In this document: positions 1 to 8,473 of the stretch, in pieces | How the letters are laid out: every line of letters starts with the position of its first letter | Position numbering within the stretch: the first letter of the stretch is position 1 | Assembly (NCBI GenBank): GCA_035282865.1 | Contig: DATEVB010000188.1 | Location: 1 to 17,483, forward strand | Direction of reading: 5' to 3' | Origin: UBA4744 sp035282865 | Lineage (GTDB): Bacteria > Actinomycetota > Acidimicrobiia > Spongiisociales > UBA4744 | Length of the DNA: 17,483 nucleotides | The notes under the pieces: model-generated | Told to the model about the DNA's origin: nothing | What the model saw: only the letters and a program-made list of their open reading frames with translations | Databases searched by the model: none | Position numbers and translations under genes: made by a program

Positions 1-2
1 AG

Positions 3-485
3 GTCATCGGCTGGGATGTCGATGCCAAGGACGGTCAGTTCACCGGTAGCTTCACCGACATGGGGCTGGCCCGCCAGACGGCGGAGTCCCAGTTCCAGGA
101 AGGCTGCGACATGAGCCTCCCGGTCGGCGGCGCCATCAACCTGCCGGCCGGTGATGCCATCAACGACCTCGGTCTCGACGCCGCCCTGATCGGCGTTGAT
201 GCCGATGCGTACGTTGCCATGGACGTGAAATACCAACCGCTCTGGCTCACGACGATCGAAAAGGCCATTGCCCCGTTTGTCACGCTGGCAATCCAGGAGC
301 AGGCCGAAGGAACCTGGACACCGGGAGCCTTCGTCGGTGATCTCAGCAACGAGGGCGTAGGCCTGTCTGATTACCACGATTGGGATTCCAAGGTGCCCGA
401 TGAACTGAAGGCAGAGGTGGAGCAGGTCTTGCAGGACATAAAAGACGGCGTGATCAAGGCCGACTACACGCCGGTTGGGTACTGA
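3..485 (+). CDS. BMP family ABC transporter substrate-binding lipoprotein (3' end only)
   Basis: This is the C-terminal part (about 160 residues) of a periplasmic-type binding protein of the BMP/PnrA/Med family, which captures nucleosides or related solutes outside the membrane for an ABC importer. The frame is open from the window edge, so the true start, signal peptide and lipobox lie outside. The visible part has the family's late features: a GVDADAY strand, a following MDVKYQPLWLTTIEKA helix, and the closing GVGLSDYHDWDSKVPDEL segment, which resembles the usual GVGLAPFHDFDSKVP region of this family. It is followed by a strong terminator and then by the ATPase and two permeases of the same transporter type, which supports the assignment. 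The substrate (purine nucleoside, deoxynucleoside or simple sugar) cannot be fixed from this fragment. Confidence 0.9.
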   Translation, partial: VIGWDVDAKDGQFTGSFTDMGLARQTAESQFQEGCDMSLPVGGAINLPAGDAINDLGLDAALIGVDADAYVAMDVKYQPLWLTTIEKAIAPFVTLAIQEQAEGTWTPGAFVGDLSNEGVGLSDYHDWDSKVPDELKAEVEQVLQDIKDGVIKADYTPVGY

Positions 486-535
486 GCCGGGTGCCGATCC
501 GGCTACACGAGTAGCAGACTGAAAACATTATCGAC

Positions 536-570
536 GAGAGGGACCCCACCAGGGGTCCCTCTCATTTTTT
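536..570 (+). terminator. Strong intrinsic terminator after the binding-protein gene
   Basis: A perfect 12-bp stem has arms 536-547 and 552-563 and an ACCA loop at 548-551. One A and six T residues (565-570) follow directly. It lies 50 bases after the binding-protein stop and 60 bases before the ATPase start. It probably ends or attenuates transcription so that the binding protein is made in excess over the membrane components. The ATPase-permease part then depends on read-through or on its own promoter; a weak TAGTGT at 593-598 is the only -10-like candidate seen. Confidence 0.9.
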
Positions 571-629
571 GAGCGCGCAGGCTGTGACCCTCTAGTGTGC
601 AGGGGACGCCCGCGTATTCGGAGGGCACG

Positions 630-2147
630 TTGAAACTCGAGCTGAGGGGTATCACCAAGCAGTTTCCGGGTGTGCTGGCCAACGACAACGTCAACCTCAG
701 CGTCGCCGAAGGCGAGATTGTTGCCCTGCTCGGGGAGAACGGGGCGGGCAAGACCACCCTGATGAACATTCTCTACGGGCTTTACACCCCTACTTCCGGT
801 GACGTGCTCATCGACGACCGGCCTCTTCAGCTTCACTCCCCGGGGGATGCCATCGCCGCCGGGATCGGGATGGTGCACCAGCACTTCATGCTCGTTCCTG
901 TGTTCACCGTTGCCGAGAACGTGATCCTCGGTGATGAGCCGACCAAACGGATCGGATGGCTCGACACGCGCAAGGCTCGCAAGACGGTGCGTGACATCTC
1001 CAGCCGCTACAGCCTCGACGTCGACCCGGACGCCACTATCGAAGATCTCCCGGTTGGCATCCAGCAACGGGTCGAGATCATCAAGGTGCTCGAACGTGAG
1101 GCCCGGTTTGTGGTGTTTGACGAGCCCACCTCCGTGCTGACTCCCACCGAGGTCGAGGGCTTCTTTGAGATCGTTGCCGGTTTGAAAGCCGATGGCAAGG
1201 GCATCATCTTCATCAGTCACAAGCTCGGTGAGGCGCTGGAGATCGCCGACCGCATCGTGATCATGCGGCGCGGCCAGACCGTCGCCGAGGTGCTTCCCGA
1301 GGAGGTCGATGAGGAGAAGCTCGCCGAGCTCATGGTGGGACGTCCCGTTGACCTGGTAGTTCACAGGGAGAAAGCCAGGCCGGCCGACGTCGTGCTCTCG
1401 GTCGAGAACCTGGTCGTTCTCGGCGATCGCCACCAGCGGGCAGTCGATGGTCTCTCGCTCGAAGTGCGAGCGGGAGAGATCGTTGGTATCGCCGGCGTCC
1501 AGGGGAACGGCCAAACGGAACTGGTCGAGTCGCTCACCGGGCTGCGGACATCCCTGGGCGGCGTTGTGCGGCTCAAGGGTGAAGACATCACGACCAAGTC
1601 ACCGCGAGCGATGCACAAGCGGAGCGTCGCGCACGTGCCCGAGAATCGCCAGAGGAGCGGCCTGGTATTGCCATTCACGGTGACCGAGAACATCGTGCTG
1701 GACTCCTATTACCAGACGCCCGTCTCAAACGGGATTCGGATGAACTGGAGCGCCGCCCGCGAACGCGCCGAGCGGTTGGTCGAGGAGTACGACGTGCGGA
1801 CCCCGAGTGTCGACGTACTCGTATCGACCCTCTCGGGAGGCAATCAGCAGAAGGTCATCGTGGCGAGGGAGTTCGACCGTGACGTGAGATTGGTCATCGC
1901 ATCACAGCCGACCCGCGGCATCGACGTTGGCTCGATCGAGTACATCCATTCCCGAATCGTCGAAGAGCGTGATCAGGGAGCTGCGGTTCTCATCGTGTCA
2001 TCTGAACTGGACGAGATCATGGCTTTGTCCGACCGGATTCTGGTGATGTTCGACGGAAAGCTCGCCGGGAAGTTCGACTCGTCTGCCACCCCGACCGAGA
2101 TAGGACTGGCAATGCTGGGTAGCCAAGGAGGGCCGGAAGCATCGTGA
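630..2147 (+). CDS. ABC importer ATP-binding protein, two ATPase domains (NupO/RbsA type)
   Basis: This cytoplasmic ATPase energises a nucleoside or simple-sugar importer. With the TTG start it is 505 residues, normal for double-domain carbohydrate/nucleoside ATPases. Domain 1 has Walker A GENGAGKT (about 35-42), a Q-loop VHQHF, a degenerate signature VGIQQR, Walker B VVFDEP (about 161-166) and the switch histidine in SHKL (about 197). Domain 2 has a Walker A lacking the lysine (GVQGNGQTE), a good signature LSGGNQQK (about 401-408) and a SQPTRGID segment. This asymmetry is normal in the family. The TTG at 630 is chosen because GGAGGG at 620-625 sits 4 bases upstream and translation begins LKLELRGITKQF, as in homologues. 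An in-frame GTG at 597 would add 11 residues but has no ribosome site. The 3' end overlaps the next gene by GTGA, indicating translational coupling. Confidence 0.93.
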   Translation: MKLELRGITKQFPGVLANDNVNLSVAEGEIVALLGENGAGKTTLMNILYGLYTPTSGDVLIDDRPLQLHSPGDAIAAGIGMVHQHFMLVPVFTVAENVILGDEPTKRIGWLDTRKARKTVRDISSRYSLDVDPDATIEDLPVGIQQRVEIIKVLEREARFVVFDEPTSVLTPTEVEGFFEIVAGLKADGKGIIFISHKLGEALEIADRIVIMRRGQTVAEVLPEEVDEEKLAELMVGRPVDLVVHREKARPADVVLSVENLVVLGDRHQRAVDGLSLEVRAGEIVGIAGVQGNGQTELVESLTGLRTSLGGVVRLKGEDITTKSPRAMHKRSVAHVPENRQRSGLVLPFTVTENIVLDSYYQTPVSNGIRMNWSAARERAERLVEEYDVRTPSVDVLVSTLSGGNQQKVIVAREFDRDVRLVIASQPTRGIDVGSIEYIHSRIVEERDQGAAVLIVSSELDEIMALSDRILVMFDGKLAGKFDSSATPTEIGLAMLGSQGGPEAS

Positions 2148-3355
2148 CTGAAGGCGAAACCCCTCCTGAAAAAGGGCCCCTCGATTTAGGACGGCCGGAC
2201 TGGTATAGACGCGTCACCGGGGTTGGGAGTTCCCTACGTCGGGCGCTGGTTATCCCGGCTCTAGCCCTGCTTACGGCGCTGATTATCGCCGCCTTTATCA
2301 TCGCGGTGACCGATATCGATACGCTGCCCCTCTGGGGGAGCGATCCCGGCGAGGCTTTCCGTCTGACGATGCAGGGGATCGGCCGGGCGTACAAGGCTCT
2401 GTTCATCGGTTCGCTCGGGTCTGTCAGGGCGATCACTGAGACGCTGTTCGCGGCCACCCCGCTGATCTTCGCCGGCCTCGCCGTTGCCGTTGGATTCCAG
2501 GCCGGCCTGTTCAACATCGGAGGCAACGGTCAAATGCACATCGGCGGCATGGCGGCACTCTGGGTGGGGTTCAGCATCGCCGCGCCGGCCATTATCCATA
2601 TCCCGTTGGCGCTTTTGGCGGCCATCGCCGGCGGTGCTATCTGGGGTGGCATCGCCGGTCTTCTCAGGGCGCGCACCGGCGCGCATGAAGTGATCACCAC
2701 GATCATGCTGAATTTCATTGCCCTCTTCTTCGTCGACTACCTGTTGAAGACGGCGATCTTTCAGCAGCCGGGCCGCAACGACCCCATTTCACAAAGAGCC
2801 GCGCTAACGGCCGAATTCCCCACGCTCATCGGCAATTTCCGCCTGAATATTGGCTTTCTCCTGGCACTGGCGGCGGTCTGGGGGATCTGGTGGCTGATGT
2901 ACCGGTCGACGATCGGTTTTGAGTTCCGCGCGGTCGGCTCGAATCCTGACGGCGGCAAATACGCGGGGATCAACGTCGGCTGGGTCTACGTCGCCGTGAT
3001 GTTGGTTTCCGGCGGGCTGGCCGGAATTGCGGGCGCGAATCAGATCCTGGGCCTCGAGCCCTATCGAGGGATTTCCAACTTCGCAGGCTCGATCGGCTTC
3101 GATGCGATCGCCCTTGCCCTCCTCGGGCGGTCGCATCCGGTCGGGGTACTCTTCGCCGGACTCCTCTTCGGCGCCTTGCGGGCCGGAGGCCGCGAGATGC
3201 AGGGCGCAGCTGGTATCCCTCTCGACCTGGTGCTGGTCGTCCAGGCCCTGGTCATCGTGTTCATCGCCGCGCCCGCCCTCGTCCGGGCTATCTATCGGAT
3301 CAAGACCCCGGAGGAGGAAGGCGGCACCACGATCTCGAAAGGGTGGGGGACATGA
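2144..3355 (+). CDS. ABC importer permease, BPD_transp_2 family (NupP-like)
   Basis: This inner-membrane permease of 403 residues carries a cytoplasmic N-terminal tail of about 33 residues, a first membrane segment at about 35-55, and a run of further hydrophobic segments. Conserved elements of the branched-chain amino acid/sugar permease family are visible: FNIGGNGQMHIGG near residue 125, which corresponds to the FNIG-EGQ motif, the RAVGSNPDGGKYAGI loop, and the following SGGLAGIAGA helix. It pairs with the next permease as a heterodimer and with the upstream ATPase. GTG at 2144 overlaps the ATPase stop (GTGA), and AAGGAGGG at 2125-2132 is a strong ribosome site 11 bases upstream, so the start is well supported. 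The substrate is inferred only from the BMP-type binding protein next door. Confidence 0.93.
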   Translation: MTEGETPPEKGPLDLGRPDWYRRVTGVGSSLRRALVIPALALLTALIIAAFIIAVTDIDTLPLWGSDPGEAFRLTMQGIGRAYKALFIGSLGSVRAITETLFAATPLIFAGLAVAVGFQAGLFNIGGNGQMHIGGMAALWVGFSIAAPAIIHIPLALLAAIAGGAIWGGIAGLLRARTGAHEVITTIMLNFIALFFVDYLLKTAIFQQPGRNDPISQRAALTAEFPTLIGNFRLNIGFLLALAAVWGIWWLMYRSTIGFEFRAVGSNPDGGKYAGINVGWVYVAVMLVSGGLAGIAGANQILGLEPYRGISNFAGSIGFDAIALALLGRSHPVGVLFAGLLFGALRAGGREMQGAAGIPLDLVLVVQALVIVFIAAPALVRAIYRIKTPEEEGGTTISKGWGT

Positions 3356-4626
3356 CCGCCGCCACTCCCGCTCAGGCAGACGTCAGGACCCGCGCTACTC
3401 CGGAGGAGCGCCGCGCCACGGTGATCGGCGTCGTGCTCGTCGTGCTGGCGGCCTTCGTGTTATGGGCATTTGGTCTGGGGCTGGAGTCCGGGGTGAGGTC
3501 CACCTTCAATCTGTCCCTGCCGGGCGAACGGTTTCAGAACCTCGTTTGGGAGGTCAACGCTCGGTGGTTGTCCTTCGTCGTTGCCGCCATCGTGGCGTTC
3601 CTCGGTGGCCTGGTATTGCGTCGATCTCATGTCAAATGGACCAATCTGGCGCTGGCGATCAGTCTCGGGCTGGTCGCATTGGCTTTTCTCACCTGGGCGG
3701 CAGCCGAAGGGTCATTCAGCTTGGTGGGCATGCTTCGTTCCACTGTGCTGTTGTCGGTGCCGGTCATTCTGGGTGCGCTCACCGGGCTCATGTGTGAGCG
3801 GGTGGCCGTGATCAATATCGCCATCGAAGGACAGCTACTCACGGCCGCTTTCGTCGGCACCATCCTCGGCTCGGCCTGGGGGATCTGGGCGGGTCTCATC
3901 GGGGCAATGATCACGGGGGCGCTCCTCGGTGCCGTGCTGGCCGTGCTGGCGATCCGGTACCGGGTCGATCAGATCATCGCCGGGGTCGTCATCAATATCT
4001 TTGCCCTTGGTCTGACGTCGTTCCTGGCGCGCCGGGTGCTCTCCGAGGCCCAGGACCTGAATTCACCCGGCCGATTTGGGTCAATCAAGATCCCCATCCT
4101 GGGGGACATTCCGGTCGTCGGTCAGATGTTCTTCAACCACAATATTTTCGTGTATGCCACGTTCCTGCTGGTGATCGTGCTCCACTTCGGCTTCTTCTAC
4201 ACCCGGTGGGGTCTGCGAGCGCGGTCGGTTGGCGAGCACCCCAAAGCCGCAGACACCGTCGGTATCAATGTCTACCGCATCCGGTACCGCAATGTGATCC
4301 TGGGTGGATTCATCGCCGGTTTTGGCGGCGCGTTCCTCACCCTGGCCCAGGTCTCACGCTTTGAGGAGAACCTCACGGCCGGCATCGGCTTCATCGGTCT
4401 GGCAGCCATGATCTTCGGGCGCTGGATGCCGTTGGGAGCGCTCGGAGCAGGTCTGGTGTTCGGTTTCGCCCGTGCCCTGCAACAGAAGCTTGGCATCCTG
4501 GGAACACCGATCCCGTCCGAGTTCCTATCGATGACGCCGTACATCGTCACGATCATCGTCGTGGCAGGCGTGGTTGGAAAAGCCAGACCTCCCGCGGCCG
4601 ACGGTCAGCCGTACATCAAGGATTAG
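3352..4626 (+). CDS. ABC importer permease, BPD_transp_2 family (NupQ-like)
   Basis: This is the second integral-membrane permease of the importer, 424 residues from the ATG at 3352. It has multiple hydrophobic segments, the family motif VINIAIEGQLL (equivalent to FNIG-EGQ), a cytoplasmic loop RARSVGEHPKAADTVGI that parallels the loop in the first permease, and a glycine-rich GGFIAGFGGAFLTL helix. The ATG overlaps the previous stop as ATGA (3352-3355), the same coupling seen elsewhere in the window. An in-frame GTG at 3343 would add three residues and is less likely. The upstream GGGTGGGG is only a fair ribosome site, consistent with re-initiation after the first permease. It is the last gene of the importer cluster; the next gene faces it. 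Confidence 0.92.
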   Translation: MTAATPAQADVRTRATPEERRATVIGVVLVVLAAFVLWAFGLGLESGVRSTFNLSLPGERFQNLVWEVNARWLSFVVAAIVAFLGGLVLRRSHVKWTNLALAISLGLVALAFLTWAAAEGSFSLVGMLRSTVLLSVPVILGALTGLMCERVAVINIAIEGQLLTAAFVGTILGSAWGIWAGLIGAMITGALLGAVLAVLAIRYRVDQIIAGVVINIFALGLTSFLARRVLSEAQDLNSPGRFGSIKIPILGDIPVVGQMFFNHNIFVYATFLLVIVLHFGFFYTRWGLRARSVGEHPKAADTVGINVYRIRYRNVILGGFIAGFGGAFLTLAQVSRFEENLTAGIGFIGLAAMIFGRWMPLGALGAGLVFGFARALQQKLGILGTPIPSEFLSMTPYIVTIIVVAGVVGKARPPAADGQPYIKD

Positions 4627-4703
4627 GGGCTCCTTCTGCGCCGTTGGAAGTGGAAAGTTCGAATTAGGTCGAAACTAGCCAGGTACTCAAGCGAACATCA
4701 GAC

Positions 4704-4721
4704 CTTCAACTTAGAACTTGG
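4704..4721. repeat. Degenerate intergenic motif, copy 1
   Basis: CTTCAACTTAGAACTTGG lies in the 120-base spacer between the convergent permease and zinc-ribbon genes. It matches the motif after rlmB (13730-13747) at 14 of 18 bases. The same spacer holds AGTTCGA at about 4657-4663 facing TCGAAACT a few bases later, an imperfect hairpin. No T-tract terminator is evident. The role is unknown and chance is not excluded. Confidence 0.3.
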
Positions 4722-4746
4722 ACCCGCCGCGCCGAAGACGCTGCTG

Positions 4747-5655
4747 TTAACCCGCCGGGCGGCCGTAGAACTCGAACTCGTCGATGGCCAGCTCGTTGAA
4801 GGGTGTTTCGCCGGTGACGGCCTCGGCCGCGTAGGTACTGGTCACCCTGAAAGTGAGTTGGCGGGTACGAAGCGTGGCGAGCAGGATGAGCTGGGACCGG
4901 TTGTCGTCGTCGAGCTGATCGATGAACGGGCGGTCCGGAAGATCATCGGTGACGATCTCGAACCCCTTGACGCGGTAGTTCTTCTTGAATGCATCGTCAT
5001 CGACCACGTTCTTGAAGACGATCTGCTCGATGGCGATGGGTTCGGCGAACGTGAATTCGATGAAGGCGTCCCGCCCCTGGGCCGACTGGTCGTTCCAGTA
5101 CCGGTCGGTCCCATCGATCAGGTTGTCGCAGGCGAATCGATCCGCCGCCACCTCCAGCGTGCTGGAACAGTTCACGGAGATGGGCATGTACTGCTGCGGG
5201 CTGGCTGCAGCCTGCGAGGTGGAGGTGGTGGTGGTTTCGTCCGGGGGAGGTTCGTCGCCACCCCCGAAGATCGCATTCCAGGCAAAGGCCAATACTGCTA
5301 CGACGGCTACCACCCCCAGAATCACCGCCAGAGCGCGCGCCCCGGCGGTCGTCCGGATCATCGGCTGGGGGGCGACGGGAAGGGGGCCCTGGGTGATGCG
5401 AGCTCCACATTCCTCGCAGTGGCGGTTGTGGGTGGGATTGGCCGCCCCACACGAAGGGCAGTTGACGAGCTGCGGGATGGGAGTCGCAGCCTGGACCGCG
5501 GTTAACGGCTCATCGTCGTCCAGCGGCGGGGAGTCACCCAGCGTGAACTCTTCGAAGTGGGTCTCGTCAAGTGGATCGATCCATTGGCCACAATCAGGAC
5601 AGAACTGCTGATCCTCGAACCTGGCCCCGCAGTTGCTGCAGGTCTGCTGCGTCAA
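4747..5655 (-). CDS. Membrane protein with two zinc ribbons and an external discoidin-like (NADase-type glycan-binding) domain
   Basis: The function is unknown but the architecture is clear in the 302-residue product. A first zinc ribbon uses C6, C9, C19 and C22, and a second uses C66, C69, C80 and C83, separated by an acidic linker. One membrane segment follows at about 107-130, then a Pro/Thr/Ser-rich spacer and a C-terminal beta-rich domain (about 160-300) with motifs such as DNLIDGTDRYWND and FIEFTFAEPIAIEQI. That pattern resembles F5/8-type (discoidin) carbohydrate-binding modules and the NADase-type glycan-binding domain of actinobacterial proteins. The zinc ribbons would be cytoplasmic and the binding domain outside. 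The start is TTG at 5655, because GAGGAAGGAAG lies about 5 bases upstream; the longer frame to 5934 runs into radA and is not credible. It is divergent from radA. Confidence 0.82.
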   Translation of the reverse strand: MTQQTCSNCGARFEDQQFCPDCGQWIDPLDETHFEEFTLGDSPPLDDDEPLTAVQAATPIPQLVNCPSCGAANPTHNRHCEECGARITQGPLPVAPQPMIRTTAGARALAVILGVVAVVAVLAFAWNAIFGGGDEPPPDETTTTSTSQAAASPQQYMPISVNCSSTLEVAADRFACDNLIDGTDRYWNDQSAQGRDAFIEFTFAEPIAIEQIVFKNVVDDDAFKKNYRVKGFEIVTDDLPDRPFIDQLDDDNRSQLILLATLRTRQLTFRVTSTYAAEAVTGETPFNELAIDEFEFYGRPAG

Positions 5656-5815
5656 GAGACTTCCTTCCTCGTCGGCGGTATTGTGCCACGTCGCGCAGCT
5701 ACTTGTGATCAGAACGGTCGGGACGTGGGCATTGAGGGACATCTTGGGTAGGCCCCTGCTGCCGACGGTGCTGGTCGGCATCGGAGCAGCCATCTTTTCC
5801 GTCACCGGCGATCGA

Positions 5816-5821
5816 TAACAT
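5816..5821 (+). promoter_or_regulatory. Candidate -10 element for radA (leaderless)
   Basis: TAACAT fits the actinobacterial TANNNT -10 pattern and ends 7 bases before the radA ATG, so transcription would begin at or next to the start codon. No purine-rich ribosome site precedes the ATG, which agrees with a leaderless message. No convincing -35 is seen. It lies in the 173-base spacer between radA and the divergent zinc-ribbon gene. Confidence 0.4.
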
Positions 5822-5828
5822 CCGGTCG

Positions 5829-7241
5829 ATGACGTATTCCTGCCCTGCGTGCGGCTATCGATCCACCAAATGGATGGGGTTCTGCCCCCAATGCCGTGCA
5901 TCGGAGGGTCTCGTTCAGGTGTCGGTGACGCCAACCCGGCGGTCGCGGACCGTACCAGACCCGATCCCTCTTGTCAGGGCGGGAGGCGCTGCCGTCGCTC
6001 GCATCGCAGCCGGCATAGGGGAAATCGACCGGGTGCTGGGAGGTGGGTTGGTGCCCGGCGCAGTGGTGTTGCTGGGCGGTGAACCCGGTGTGGGGAAGTC
6101 GACCCTCGTGCTGCAAGCCGCCGGCTCGCTCGCAGCAGGTGGATCCAAGGTGCTCATCGCGACTGCCGAAGAGTCTGCCGAGCAAGTCGGCCTGCGCGCC
6201 GGTCGGCTGAAGATCGAGGAGGATGGCGTCTACCTGCTCGCCGAACCGGACGTCGATGACATCCTGGGAGCGGCAGATCGACTCCGCCCGGATCTGCTGG
6301 TGATCGATTCGGTTCAGACCGTCTCTGCCGCCGAGGTCGGCGGTGCGCCCGGGTCGATGAGCCAGGTGCGCGAGTGTGCTGCCCGCGTCATGCGTTACGC
6401 CAAGGACTCCGGGACGGCGGCGGTGCTGGTCGGCCATGTGACCAAGGATGGGGGCATTGCCGGGCCGAAGATGCTCGAGCACATGGTCGACGTGGTCCTC
6501 TATCTGGAAGGCGAGAGCGAATCGGGCTTGCGAGGGCTTCGCAGCTTCAAGAACCGTTTCGGTGCAACCCATCTGATGGGGTTCTTCGAGATGGCTCCCG
6601 AAGGTCTCCGGGAGGTAGCGGATCCTTCGGCGGCCTTCCTGGCCGATTGGCGCGGAGCGGTACCGGGCACACTGGCGTTCCCGACCGTGGAAGGCAGGCG
6701 CCCGGTGCTGGTCGAGGTACAGGCGTTGGCATCGCCCACCACCGCCCCTCAACCACGGCGGAGCGTCCGGGGCGTCGAGGCGTCCCGGGTCCACCAGATG
6801 CTGGCGATCCTGGATCGACACGCCAAGCTCTCCTTTTCGGACCAGGAGGTGTACGTCAATGTGGTTGGTGGCCTCAAGCTCACCGAGCCTGCAACGGATT
6901 TGCCGGTCGCTCTGGCCCTTGCCTCATCCCGGCTGGATCGTCCGCTTGGCCCCTTGGCCGCCTGGGGAGAGATCGGCCTCACCGGTGAACTGCGGGCGGT
7001 GGCCCATGATGAGCGACGGGTTGAAGAGGCCATCCGTCTTGGGATTCCCACCACAGTTGCCCCGGATAAGGGGAGTCGTCTCGGTATCTGCCAGGCGCTC
7101 GACATGGCCCTCCCGGGTTGGCGCGACAACGAGGGTAGCCGTCCGTCCTCGCGGCGCTCGGCCACTTCCTCCGGCCGGAGGCGGGAGGTCACACCGGGAA
7201 CGAAGAACGAGCAAGGAAGAATGGCGATGGACCAACTATGA
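5829..7241 (+). CDS. radA: DNA repair protein RadA (Sms)
   Basis: RadA is a RecA-like ATPase and DnaB-type branch-migration helicase that processes recombination intermediates. The 470-residue product has the full family layout. A C4 zinc finger uses C5, C8, C19 and C22. Walker A is GEPGVGKS (84-91), Walker B is LLVIDS (156-161), and the RadA-specific KNRFG motif is at 241-245. A Lon protease-like C-terminal domain follows from about 290, including VNVVGGLKLTEPATDLPVA, where the protease active site is not conserved, as usual. The last 35 or so residues are a basic, Ser/Arg-rich tail. The stop overlaps the disA start as ATGA (7238-7241), and pairing with disA is conserved in Actinobacteria and Firmicutes. 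A leaderless start is likely. Confidence 0.97.
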   Translation: MTYSCPACGYRSTKWMGFCPQCRASEGLVQVSVTPTRRSRTVPDPIPLVRAGGAAVARIAAGIGEIDRVLGGGLVPGAVVLLGGEPGVGKSTLVLQAAGSLAAGGSKVLIATAEESAEQVGLRAGRLKIEEDGVYLLAEPDVDDILGAADRLRPDLLVIDSVQTVSAAEVGGAPGSMSQVRECAARVMRYAKDSGTAAVLVGHVTKDGGIAGPKMLEHMVDVVLYLEGESESGLRGLRSFKNRFGATHLMGFFEMAPEGLREVADPSAAFLADWRGAVPGTLAFPTVEGRRPVLVEVQALASPTTAPQPRRSVRGVEASRVHQMLAILDRHAKLSFSDQEVYVNVVGGLKLTEPATDLPVALALASSRLDRPLGPLAAWGEIGLTGELRAVAHDERRVEEAIRLGIPTTVAPDKGSRLGICQALDMALPGWRDNEGSRPSSRRSATSSGRRREVTPGTKNEQGRMAMDQL

Positions 7242-8320
7242 TCGTTTCGATGGCCTCGACCTCTTCGGGACTCCTCGAGATCCTGCAACGCTTAGCGCCC
7301 GGGACCCCGTTGCGAGATGCTCTTGGAAGAATCATCCAGCATCGCAACGGGGCGCTGATCGTCCTCGGTGACGGTCCCGAAGTGGACCGGCTGTGCACCG
7401 GCGGTTTCGAACTCACAGACTCGGATTTCACGCCGGCCAGGGTGGCTGAGCTGGCCAAGATGGATGGGGCGATCGTTCTCGACGATCAATGGCAGAGGAT
7501 CCGGCGGGTCAACGTTCATTTGCTCCCGGACCCGGCAGTGACCACCGAGGAGACGGGAGCACGCTACCGAACCGCGGAACGAGTGGCCCGCCAGACCGGG
7601 CGGCCGGTGGTTGCGGTCAGTGAGGATCGGAGAGTCGCAACGCTTTTCCTGGGAGGCGAGAAGCACGAGCTTCAAAGCCCCACAGCCCTGGCTGCCCAAG
7701 TGAATCAAGAACTACTGACACTCGAACGTTTTCGGCGGCGGCTGGACGAGGCCGAAGAGCGGCTCACCCGCGCAGAGGTAGCCGATCTCATGACGTTCAG
7801 GGCGGTGGTGCAGGTCGTGCAGCGTGCCGAACTGGTGCGTCGCATCGGTGAGGACATCGAGAAGGATGCTGTCGGACTCGGCGGGGAAGGGGGCCTCATA
7901 AGCCTGCAGCTCGCCGATCTCCTGTACGGCACAAGCGATCTCCGCAACCTTGTGCTCAAGGACTATGTCCGTCCCGTCTCGGCGAAAAGGTTGGCAGAGG
8001 CGCTGGCGGAGCTGGAAGCCCTTCCCACAGCCGACCTGAGCGACCCCGACGCAGTCGCCGACGCGCTCGGTTTTGACCACCCGGACAGCCACACAAGACC
8101 GCTCGGGGTGCGTCTCCTCTCCGAGGTGCCACGGCTTCCGACGGCCGTGCGGGACGAAATCGTCAAGCATTTCAAGGATTTCCAAAAGATGCTGAAGGCA
8201 TCGGTCGATGACCTGGACCAAGTCGCCGGGGTTGGCCGGACCCGAGCCTTGCAGCTGCGGCGGTTGTTCGACCGGATGATCGAAACGATTCGCGCTTGGG
8301 ACCACTCGGTCGACCTCTGA
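7238..8320 (+). CDS. disA: DNA integrity scanning protein DisA, diadenylate cyclase
   Basis: DisA condenses two ATP into cyclic di-AMP and scans DNA for branched intermediates. The 360-residue product has an N-terminal DAC domain (about 10-145) with the catalytic DGA motif at 76-78 in AKMDGAIVLDD, the NVHLLPDP strand, and the ETGARYRTAERVARQTG segment. It then has a helical linker and a C-terminal helix-hairpin-helix DNA-binding motif (LDQVAGVGRTRALQLRR, about 326-342). The second nucleotide-binding motif reads RYR (109-111) where characterised DisA proteins have RHR. The start is the ATG in the ATGA overlap with radA; an ATG at 7250 would remove four residues. Coupling to radA is consistent with the reported physical and functional link between the two proteins. 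Confidence 0.95.
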   Translation: MIVSMASTSSGLLEILQRLAPGTPLRDALGRIIQHRNGALIVLGDGPEVDRLCTGGFELTDSDFTPARVAELAKMDGAIVLDDQWQRIRRVNVHLLPDPAVTTEETGARYRTAERVARQTGRPVVAVSEDRRVATLFLGGEKHELQSPTALAAQVNQELLTLERFRRRLDEAEERLTRAEVADLMTFRAVVQVVQRAELVRRIGEDIEKDAVGLGGEGGLISLQLADLLYGTSDLRNLVLKDYVRPVSAKRLAEALAELEALPTADLSDPDAVADALGFDHPDSHTRPLGVRLLSEVPRLPTAVRDEIVKHFKDFQKMLKASVDDLDQVAGVGRTRALQLRRLFDRMIETIRAWDHSVDL

Positions 8321-8473
8321 GCTGAGTGAGTCATCGGTTTTCAACCATCAGTTATCAGTGTCTACCGACGCCGCCTGATGCCCGAGCGGGCCGCGGCGGG
8401 CCACCCGACCAAGAACTGACGACCCAAACCCCCGGGTTTGCCGGCGCACATCGCCCAACCTGTCCGAGAGCGT

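Noticed and set aside
528..1514. Long minus-strand open frame opposite the ABC ATPase
   Set aside because: It is the antisense shadow of a strongly supported gene, has no ribosome site, and its His/Asp-rich composition matches no family.
1500..1535. Missing Walker A lysine in the second ATPase domain of the importer
   Set aside because: Degenerate nucleotide sites in one half are normal for RbsA/NupO-type double ATPases, so this is not evidence of decay.
5656..5934. Upstream extension of the zinc-ribbon protein
   Set aside because: It would overlap radA by over 100 bases and lacks a ribosome site, whereas TTG 5655 has an excellent one.
5802..6821. Long minus-strand open frame opposite radA
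   Set aside because: It is antisense to radA, which has every family motif; the translation resembles nothing and is a high-GC artefact.
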